Below, in pieces: positions 5,135 to 10,624 of a DNA stretch of 10,624 nucleotides. The position numbers and the translations under genes were made by a program. Where the stretch lies: contig JAFDIG010000050.1 of NCBI GenBank assembly GCA_019308145.1, positions 1 through 10,624 of the forward strand, in the 5' to 3' direction. Each line of letters starts with the position of its first letter. The first letter of the stretch is position 1. The notes beneath the pieces were generated by a model. That model saw only the letters and a program-made list of their open reading frames with translations, searched no databases and was not told the origin of the DNA. This DNA is from Deltaproteobacteria bacterium. GTDB lineage: Bacteria; Desulfobacterota; JAFDIG01.

Positions 5135-7261
5135 TCAAATTTCACCTTGATTAATAAATGCTTTATTTCTATAGCGATCCTTTAATTCACCAAGTTTACC
5201 CTTGTTCCAGCTCGATATCTTTGTGAAATAACCAGTAATACGGGTAATCCCATCCACATCAGAAGAACCACAATATACGCAAGTATCTGATAATCCTCTG
5301 GATGTCCTACCACAGCTATTACAAGTGGTAAATTCAGGAGAGAATGCAATCTGATCGTTTAGAGTAAAGCGAAAGACCTTTTTTATAAAATTTGAAAGAG
5401 AAGATGCTGAAGGTTTTGCTTCTCCTAACCAAACATGAGTTAAAGAGCCTGCCTCAATCATTGGATGGAAAAGACCTTCCTGCCTTACCCTCTCTATTGG
5501 ATTTATCTCCACGCTGTTATTTAGATAGGTGGAATTGGTATAATATATCTCGTTGTTAGATATATCTCCTTTTATCACATCCTTTGCTTCTTTTGGATAT
5601 CGCATTATATCAAGCTTTGCAAAACGGTAAGCTGTACTTTCTGCTGGAGTCTGTTCTAAAACAAAACGCATTCCATAAGTTTTACTTAATCTATCAGTAA
5701 TAAGTTTCATATGGGCAATCACTTTTAGTCCAAATTTAAAAGCCTCTTTACTCTCATGCATCTGGTATCCTGTGTGATACTGAACCATCTCATTAAGCCC
5801 CAACATGCCCATCAGAAAGGTTGCCCTATGCATCCTTAGATATGGTATTCCATCCCTTTCCATGGTAAGCAAAGCAAGTGGTCCTTTTTCTTTATGAGAA
5901 AGCAATTTTTCTATAAAATCTTTCTTTTGCCTGTGTGCTTTTGCTGCTAACTCCATAAGGCGATAGATCTCTGCAAATAGTCTGCTATCATCTCCTTTTG
6001 CTTTATAGGCTATACGAGGCAGGTTCAGGGTAACATTTTGCAGTGCGCAATATCTCATACGCCAAGGTTGTTTTGCATCTTTCAAATCATTCTCATCCAA
6101 CTTAAAAGAGAGGCGACAGCATTCTGAAATCTTAGCAGTCTCTCCCCTGTCAAATACAAAGTAGGTATTTCCTTTTTCTGCTGCCACTTCAGATATAAGA
6201 TTTAAAAACTCTTCATGTCCTTCTGTTTTAAAAAATTTTTCTGTTATATGGACAAGAGGTTTTGGGAAGAAGAAAGGTCTTCCAGAGCCATCTCCCTCCA
6301 TATATACTTCAAATAATGCCTTTACAAATCTATGAGAGTGATGAATATATTCAGAATATTTTCTCCCAGTAAATTCTCCACCAGGGCCAATTGCCTCCAC
6401 ATCTTCAAAATGTTTTGGGACTTCCCAGTAAAGATTTATATCAGTAAATATCGCCTGACCTCCTCTTGCAACAGCTTGTTGAGAAAATTCAAATATCAAC
6501 ATCTGTGCTAACTGCTTTACATCCTTATCAGATAATCCCTCGATATAAGGAGCAAAAAAGATATTTATTGCATCCCATCCTATTGCACCAGCAAAATGGC
6601 TTTGCAAAGCAGCAGCAAATTTCACCATATGTGCCAGAAGAACTTCTGGATGTTTTGCTGGCTTTGCCATTGAAAGAGAATTAGGCAGGTTTAAACCAAA
6701 TTTTTTGATATATTCAAGGGATTGTCCACTACAGTAAGGTCTGTCTATAAAACCCAAATCATGCAGATGAATATCACCTATCATATGAGCATCACTAACA
6801 TCATCTGAAAATACTGAAAGAAGAGCATATTCCTTTTTAATAGTTTCTGCTAAAGTAAGGTTAGTTGCCTCAGGGCCATGAGGAACATTTGCATTTTCCT
6901 TATTTGGATGTAGAATAAGCTGATCAACATCATAAATAGGCATACCCAATCTTGTGTGCATTTTTCTTGCATCCTCTAACCCTTTTTCAATCAACTTGGC
7001 ATTAACAAGTTCTCTGATAAGAGGAGCGGTCACCATCTTTATACCTGATTTTATAATCTCTGCTTCTACCTCTTTACTGATCAAGATGGCAGTATCCCTA
7101 TCAATAACAGTCTCCCTCATAAGTGCTTCTACAATCTTTTCCCTTTCCCAGTCATGCATAGATTCATCAGAGGTACGGACAAAAAGTGCCATATCTGTCG
7201 TCTCTAATATATCAGCCATCTGAGCTTTTAGCTTATCATCTAACTTAATAACAGTGCTCAT
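5135..7261 (-). CDS. nrdD: Anaerobic (class III) ribonucleotide reductase
   Basis: NrdD converts ribonucleoside triphosphates to deoxy forms with a glycyl radical and works only without oxygen. The 708 residues begin with an ATP-cone (about 5-95), which senses ATP/dATP to switch activity. The catalytic barrel follows, with GDIHLHDL (162-169), C177 and the CCRLSF pair C381-C382. C405 precedes QNVTLNLPR. The C-terminus carries a zinc site (C647, C650, C661, C664) and the radical loop RITGYF with the radical expected on G677. All key elements are present. ATG at 7261 is preceded by AAGGAGG at 5 bases. It is the first gene of nrdD-redoxin-nrdG, under a promoter with two NrdR boxes. The extra cysteines and the neighbouring redoxin suggest a redoxin-reduced rather than formate-reduced clade, which needs phylogenetic placement. 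Confidence 0.96.
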   Translation of the reverse strand: MSTVIKLDDKLKAQMADILETTDMALFVRTSDESMHDWEREKIVEALMRETVIDRDTAILISKEVEAEIIKSGIKMVTAPLIRELVNAKLIEKGLEDARKMHTRLGMPIYDVDQLILHPNKENANVPHGPEATNLTLAETIKKEYALLSVFSDDVSDAHMIGDIHLHDLGFIDRPYCSGQSLEYIKKFGLNLPNSLSMAKPAKHPEVLLAHMVKFAAALQSHFAGAIGWDAINIFFAPYIEGLSDKDVKQLAQMLIFEFSQQAVARGGQAIFTDINLYWEVPKHFEDVEAIGPGGEFTGRKYSEYIHHSHRFVKALFEVYMEGDGSGRPFFFPKPLVHITEKFFKTEGHEEFLNLISEVAAEKGNTYFVFDRGETAKISECCRLSFKLDENDLKDAKQPWRMRYCALQNVTLNLPRIAYKAKGDDSRLFAEIYRLMELAAKAHRQKKDFIEKLLSHKEKGPLALLTMERDGIPYLRMHRATFLMGMLGLNEMVQYHTGYQMHESKEAFKFGLKVIAHMKLITDRLSKTYGMRFVLEQTPAESTAYRFAKLDIMRYPKEAKDVIKGDISNNEIYYTNSTYLNNSVEINPIERVRQEGLFHPMIEAGSLTHVWLGEAKPSASSLSNFIKKVFRFTLNDQIAFSPEFTTCNSCGRTSRGLSDTCVYCGSSDVDGITRITGYFTKISSWNKGKLGELKDRYRNKAFINQGEI

Positions 7262-7274
7262 TATTGCCTCCTTT

Positions 7275-7290
7275 TTACTATATATTGTGT
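7275..7290 (-). promoter_or_regulatory. NrdR box 1 (proximal)
   Basis: The core CTATATATTG (7278-7287) matches the NrdR consensus core CwAtATaTwG at every position, with TGT on one flank as in the consensus. It lies just past the predicted transcription start and right before the nrdD ribosome-binding site, where bound NrdR would block transcription. Confidence 0.8.
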
Positions 7291-7299
7291 ATATATATT

Positions 7300-7328
7300 T
7301 TAATACAACTACATATAGTGCTTGTCAA
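7300..7328 (-). promoter_or_regulatory. nrdD operon promoter
   Basis: On the minus strand TTGACA (7323-7328) is followed after 17 bases by TATTAA (7300-7305). Start would be near 7293, giving a leader of about 30 bases. The spacer holds NrdR box 2. Upstream of the -35 lies a tandem A/T-tract that could act as an UP element. Confidence 0.65.
7306..7321 (-). promoter_or_regulatory. NrdR box 2 (distal)
   Basis: The core CTACATATAG (7309-7318) matches 9 of 10 consensus positions. It starts 31 bp from the core of box 1, about three helical turns, which is the spacing known for paired NrdR boxes. It fills the -35/-10 spacer. Confidence 0.75.
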
Positions 7329-7330
7329 GA

Positions 7331-7349
7331 AAAAAATTCAAAAAATTCA
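7331..7349. repeat. Tandem AAAAAATTCA repeat upstream of nrdD -35
   Basis: AAAAAATTCA occurs at 7331-7340 and 7340-7349, a 9-bp period just upstream of the -35. Further A/T palindromes lie at 7346-7355, 7382-7396 and 7409-7420. This could bend DNA or bind the RNA polymerase alpha subunit. No terminator for the sirtuin gene is evident in 7350-7417 beyond these AT-only palindromes. Confidence 0.35.
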
Positions 7350-7417
7350 ATTGAAATAATAGAACTATTTGAAATTAAAAAGAAAAAAATTTTTTCATGC
7401 AGTCAAAGTAAAAATTT

Positions 7418-8146
7418 TTATTTTATAGAATCAACAATAAGAGGAAGGACCTCACCAGAAGGACCTAAAAGCGTATAATCTGCAAGAGCTGTTATAGGGG
7501 TTTTCTCAATGTTTATCTCAACTACTAAAGCTCCTGCTTCTTTAGCTACATGAGGAAAAGAGGCAACTGGTTGCACTATGCCTGAAGTACCTACTACAAG
7601 TAAAATTTCAGCTCTTCTAAGTGCATCATAGGAGTTATTAATATCACTTTGTGATAAAGATTCCCCAAACCATACAACATCAGGCCGAACAATAGAACCA
7701 CAATGACAGTGAGGGGGAATCTCTTTTAAAGGAACATCCATATTATAGGAGATATGGCCATGATCAATGCATTTTACCCGCCACAAGTTTCCATGTATCT
7801 CAATGATATTTTTACTCCCAGCACGCCTGTGAAGACCGTCAACATTCTGGGTAATAAGGGTAAAATCTTTAATTAAACTTTCCATTTCAGCAATAGCTAA
7901 ATGACCTTTATTAGGTGATGTTTTTGAAATTAATCCTCGTCTCCAATCATACCACTCCCAGACAAGCTTTGGGTCTTTTTTAAAGGCATATGGGGTTGCT
8001 AACTCCTCTGCCCTATATTTTTTCCATAAGCCATCTGCTCCTCTAAAGGTAGGCACTCCAGACTCAGCAGAAATTCCAGCACCAGTAATTACTGCAATAC
8101 TTTTTGCTTTACTTAGCTTTTCTATTAACTCCTTAGGTAATTCCAT
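7418..8146 (-). CDS. cobB: Sir2-family NAD-dependent protein deacylase (CobB/SIRT5-like)
   Basis: Sirtuins remove acyl groups from lysines using NAD. The 242 residues show the NAD motif TGAGISAESGVPTFRG (21-36), TQNVDGLHRRAG (99-110) and the catalytic His118 in IHGN. VRPDVVWFGE (153-162) follows. Tyr66 and Arg69 (YDWR) match the YxxR pair that selects succinyl or malonyl groups in SIRT5 and CobB, so desuccinylase activity is plausible. The zinc site looks altered: C126-x2-H129 replaces the first CxxC, and C147-H-C149 the second. His could still bind zinc. The start codon overlaps the stop of the lipoprotein gene in TAATG, with GAGG 7 bases upstream, so translation is coupled. Its stop is 156 bp before nrdD, which has its own promoter. 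Confidence 0.93.
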   Translation of the reverse strand: MELPKELIEKLSKAKSIAVITGAGISAESGVPTFRGADGLWKKYRAEELATPYAFKKDPKLVWEWYDWRRGLISKTSPNKGHLAIAEMESLIKDFTLITQNVDGLHRRAGSKNIIEIHGNLWRVKCIDHGHISYNMDVPLKEIPPHCHCGSIVRPDVVWFGESLSQSDINNSYDALRRAEILLVVGTSGIVQPVASFPHVAKEAGALVVEINIEKTPITALADYTLLGPSGEVLPLIVDSIK

Positions 8147-8469
8147 TATTGATCCTCAGGGAGATTGCTACTAAAAGTAAATGATTTTACTTTCCAGTTT
8201 TTATCAAAGACAACATAGAGTTCTTTACTTTGTGTACCACCAAAAAGACTCCATTTTTCATAGAAATATGTCCAACTATTATCACCATTGTCAATACCTT
8301 TTTTGTCCGGAGGGCCAAACCAATCCCGCAATTCCTCAGCAGTGGTTATGCCTATCTTAATATCTTTGACTTTATCACTTTTAAAGTTTTTACCTACACC
8401 AACACAACCATAAAAAATAAAAAGAAACGATATGATTAACACAGAAATTAACAATCTTTTCCTTTTCAT
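8146..8469 (-). CDS. BamE/SmpA-like lipoprotein
   Basis: The 107-residue product has a lipoprotein signal: KRKR, hydrophobic residues 6-20, then YGC with the lipidated Cys22. The mature part carries the SmpA/BamE-like pattern IKIGITTAEELRDWFGPPD, then W-T-Y-F-Y and strands ending VFDKNWKVKSFTF. BamE is a part of the outer-membrane protein assembly machine, but many small lipoproteins with this fold have other roles, so I assign only the fold. A ribosome-binding AGAGGAG precedes ATG by 6 bases. It is the first gene of a two-gene unit with the sirtuin, sharing one base. The pairing of an envelope lipoprotein with a cytosolic deacylase has no obvious functional reason and may be just transcriptional. 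Confidence 0.8.
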   Translation of the reverse strand: MKRKRLLISVLIISFLFIFYGCVGVGKNFKSDKVKDIKIGITTAEELRDWFGPPDKKGIDNGDNSWTYFYEKWSLFGGTQSKELYVVFDKNWKVKSFTFSSNLPEDQ

Positions 8470-8507
8470 CTTTTACTCCTCTAACAAAAATGGTTAAATT
8501 TTAAAAT

Positions 8508-8535
8508 ATTATACATAAAAAAAGTATGAAAGCAA
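8508..8535 (-). promoter_or_regulatory. Promoter of the lipoprotein-sirtuin unit
   Basis: A perfect TATAAT (8508-8513) stands 16 bases after TTGCTT (8530-8535) on the minus strand. Start would be near 8501, about 30 bases before the ATG. It lies in the 90-bp gap after the kinase gene, so this unit is probably independent of the kinase. Confidence 0.55.
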
Positions 8536-8559
8536 TTGGTTTTTATTCAAGAATTTTCA

Positions 8560-9840
8560 TTACCCTCTTATTTTTGTGGGAATTAATAATCTTACCTTTG
8601 TTCCCTTCCCTTCTTTGCTTTCTATCTCTACTTTACCTCCATGCTCATAAGAAATGATATGATTAACAATAGTCATGCCCAAGCCTGTTGACTTTGTTTT
8701 AGATGTAAAAAGCGGATTAAAAACTTTGTCAATATGCTCTGCTTTTATTCCCTTTCCAGTATCTATTACTTCAACTAAAATATTATCTTCCTTTTTATCT
8801 GTTTTTATCATAATCTTCCCACCATTGGGCATTGCTTCAATACTATTCATTAAGATATGAAATATTGCCAACGAGATATATCTTTTATCCATCAAAATAT
8901 GAGGAAGTCCATCTTTTAATTTAAGGTCAATGGTAATACCTCTCTGTTTTATAATAGATAAAAGATTAGATACTACTTTTCTAATTTTAGTATTTATATC
9001 TCCTTCAGATAGAGTGCCTGGCTCCATTTCAGCAAAATTAGCAATATCATGAACTACCCTTTCCAAACGTTCAAGTTGAGGTAAAATTTGTATTAAATAT
9101 TTCCATCTAAGATCATTAGAGGGTGTTATTTTTTGAATCCTTCTTATAAATCCAGCAATAACCATTACTGGATTGAGAACTTCATGAGCAATAGCATTAG
9201 CAAATGAACCAAGGGAAGCAAGTTTTTCTGAACTAAGTAATCTTTCTTTGGTGATCTTTAGTTTATGATCTGTTATTTCAAATTTCTTCTTAATCTTTTC
9301 ATAAAGAAAAGCATTATTTATGGCAATTCCTATCAGTTCTGATATTGATAAAAGGAGTTTCAAATCACGAGAATCAAATTTTTTACCATCCTTCTTGTTA
9401 ATAACTTCTATTACTCCAATAAGAGTATCCTTTGATTCTAAAGGAACAGCAATTAAAGAATTTGTTTTTATCCCTATTTTTTTCTCTATCACATCACTAA
9501 AATGCGGATCATTTCTTATATTCTGAGATAAAAATGGTTTCCTTGTAGCTGCAACAAAACCTGCTATACCCTCCCCTATTTTAAAACGGATTTCCTTTGT
9601 TTCATCTTCTTTCCCATCTTTTATAAACTTATAAAAGATTTCATCTCTATCAGAATCCAATTGAAATATTAAGCTTTTCTCTGCACCTAAAAATTCCTCA
9701 ATTAATTTCATAGATTTATACAAAACTTCCTGAGAATATATAATTGAGTCAATCAATGTAGTTACCTTTAGAAACTCATAAGTTTTTAAGTTTATAAAAA
9801 GAAAAACTGCATCCCTTGTTATTGATTTTGAACTTCTCAA
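8560..9840 (-). CDS. GAF-domain sensor histidine kinase, soluble
   Basis: The 426-residue protein has an N-terminal GAF sensor (about 30-180: FRFKIGEGIAGFVAA pattern near 85-98, AVPLES, GVIEVINKK) and a short coiled-coil linker (180-205). A HisKA helix follows with the phospho-acceptor H219 in IAHEVLNP. The HATPase_c domain shows N332 (MNSIEAM), DTGKGI (360-365), FTSK and TGLGMTI (385-391). No membrane segment is present, so it senses an internal signal. No response regulator is in view, so it is an orphan. The frame starts at TTG 9840, just after an in-frame stop, without a Shine-Dalgarno. TTG 9756 has AAAGG at 8 bases but would cut into the helix before the GAF domain. I keep the longer form, start uncertain. 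Confidence 0.9.
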   Translation of the reverse strand: MRSSKSITRDAVFLFINLKTYEFLKVTTLIDSIIYSQEVLYKSMKLIEEFLGAEKSLIFQLDSDRDEIFYKFIKDGKEDETKEIRFKIGEGIAGFVAATRKPFLSQNIRNDPHFSDVIEKKIGIKTNSLIAVPLESKDTLIGVIEVINKKDGKKFDSRDLKLLLSISELIGIAINNAFLYEKIKKKFEITDHKLKITKERLLSSEKLASLGSFANAIAHEVLNPVMVIAGFIRRIQKITPSNDLRWKYLIQILPQLERLERVVHDIANFAEMEPGTLSEGDINTKIRKVVSNLLSIIKQRGITIDLKLKDGLPHILMDKRYISLAIFHILMNSIEAMPNGGKIMIKTDKKEDNILVEVIDTGKGIKAEHIDKVFNPLFTSKTKSTGLGMTIVNHIISYEHGGKVEIESKEGKGTKVRLLIPTKIRG

Positions 9841-9860
9841 AAGTAAAATTTAGCCCATTG

Positions 9861-9907
9861 ACTTTTACTAAAAGTATTTTTAGTTAATCCGCAATTTATC
9901 TTTTAGT
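9861..9907. repeat. Repeated ACTAAAA/TTTTAGT motifs upstream of the kinase
   Basis: The 98-bp gap between the two right-hand genes holds an odd palindrome ACTTTTACTAAAAGT (9861-9875). A 7-bp inverted repeat ACTAAAA/TTTTAGT (9867-9873, 9878-9884) overlaps it, and another TTTTAGT lies at 9901-9907, 23 bp on. A minus-strand TATACT at 9905-9910 could be a -10 for the kinase, with no good -35. A regulator-binding region is the likely reading, at low certainty. Confidence 0.35.
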
Positions 9908-9938
9908 ATAATCTAATCCCAATATATCATAAAACCTC

Positions 9939-10601
9939 TCATTTTTTAAATTGATTTTCTACTCTCCAAAGACGAAAATTCCTAAAAAAATCTTTGAGGC
10001 AGATCATTATATTCTTTATAAGATCCCTGTGGCTATTAACAATAAAGATATGATGATTAATATGAAAAAGCTCATCCTTTAAACGTGCTACTTTATAATC
10101 TTTTGCCTTGGTTTCCCCAAACTTTCTTTTTAATCCTTCCTCAAATAAAAAAACTATCTTATCCTTCATCCTTAGCTGAGTATCATTAACAAAAAGTGCA
10201 ACATCTGGTAATAATTCATCTATCCGCTTAAAAAAAGCATTTACCTCGTTTATCTCTATCCCTTTAGGTGGTGATGCTTTTGCCTCTGTATAAATTAGAT
10301 TTCCTAACCAAGATGATATCACATCAAAATCTCCTCCTGCCGGAATATCTTTAAACCGAACTCCATAGATGGCAGGTGAGCAACATACCTTTATATAAAC
10401 CTGAGATAAAAACCATTCAAGCGTTGAACCAAAACTGGATGTATCAACTACTAACTTATAATACCCTCTTTTTATCTCTTTTATCACTTCTATTTGTTCA
10501 AGAAACTTTGTATAGAGCCTTGCTGTTGATAATGAGCAATAATGTGTAAGCTCTTTTGGAGAAAATTTCTCCTTTCTTTTGATCATATCCCTCACAAACA
10601 A
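9939..10601 (-). CDS. HTH plus PD-(D/E)xK nuclease-like protein (5' end uncertain)
   Basis: Residues 1-50 look like a winged helix (KFSPKELTHYCSLSTARLYTKFL, then a beta hairpin KEIKRGYYKL). Then comes an apparent nuclease core: E62 in STLEWFL, GGDFDV with D91 and D93, and a strand NLIYTEAKAS with E106-x-K108. That is the order and spacing of a PD-(D/E)xK site as in restriction and repair enzymes. A conserved-looking half follows: FFKRIDELLPDVALFVNDT, RMKDKI and HIFIVNS. I recognise no named family, so nuclease activity is inference from motifs. TTG at 10601 has no ribosome-binding site. The frame stays open to the window edge (10624), so the true start may lie outside; GTG 10595 and ATG 10586 are alternatives. 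TGA stop at 9939. The kinase gene follows 98 bp downstream. Confidence 0.65.
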   Translation of the reverse strand: MFVRDMIKRKEKFSPKELTHYCSLSTARLYTKFLEQIEVIKEIKRGYYKLVVDTSSFGSTLEWFLSQVYIKVCCSPAIYGVRFKDIPAGGDFDVISSWLGNLIYTEAKASPPKGIEINEVNAFFKRIDELLPDVALFVNDTQLRMKDKIVFLFEEGLKRKFGETKAKDYKVARLKDELFHINHHIFIVNSHRDLIKNIMICLKDFFRNFRLWRVENQFKK

Positions 10602-10624
10602 TCTAAATGAATATCTTTTTAATT

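Noticed and set aside
7254..7478. 74-codon plus-strand frame across the nrdD promoter
   Set aside because: It covers the NrdR boxes and promoter, has no ribosome-binding site and low-complexity Lys/Ile content.
1..10624. CRISPR arrays, insertion sequences, att sites or prophage signs
   Set aside because: No regularly spaced repeats, transposase, terminal inverted repeats or integrase were seen. The window looks like ordinary chromosome.

Overview
The window is low in G+C (about one third by eye) and bacterial. The exported lipoprotein with a BamE/SmpA-like fold and several signal peptides suggest a Gram-negative cell. A complete class III (oxygen-sensitive, glycyl-radical) ribonucleotide reductase operon points to an anaerobe. 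The gene mix and the style of the GAF histidine kinase would fit Desulfobacterota, Nitrospirota or a related uncultured lineage, but nothing here fixes the taxon.

Layout. Positions 1-913 (+) hold the tail of an unrecognised gene followed 7 bp later by an MJ0301-like metallo-beta-lactamase-fold hydrolase. Positions 920-1366 (-) hold a secreted Ig-like/BsuPI-like protein, tail to tail with the hydrolase. Its promoter lies in a repeat-rich 253-bp gap that also serves the next operon. Positions 1620-3735 (+) hold an exported zinc peptidase of the MA-like type, whose 3' end overlaps the ribosome-assembly GTPase gene der. Positions 3736-4135 hold no protein gene that I accept. They contain a sigma70-type promoter, an independent structured RNA with a 14-bp closing stem, and a strong hairpin. 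This RNA overlaps, in antisense, the 3' end of the next gene. From 4070 to the right-hand end every gene is on the minus strand.

Read in the direction of transcription (right to left), the minus-strand block has five parts: a winged-helix-like plus PD-(D/E)xK nuclease-like protein, possibly cut at its start by the window edge; a soluble GAF-domain histidine kinase with no partner regulator in view; a BamE-like lipoprotein coupled by TAATG to a sirtuin; a separate promoter carrying two NrdR boxes one above the other; and the operon nrdD - redoxin - nrdG-type activase.

How the genes work together. The clearest unit is deoxynucleotide synthesis without oxygen. NrdD reduces ribonucleotides, the radical SAM activase makes its glycyl radical, and the 85-residue CxxC redoxin between them is a natural candidate for the electron donor in place of formate. 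NrdR would shut the operon through two boxes spaced 31 bp apart, one inside the promoter spacer and one just past the predicted start of transcription. The item most likely to be undescribed is the standalone RNA at about 3914-4135. It has some 6S RNA-like traits but I cannot assign it to a family, and it ends within the activase gene on the opposite strand.
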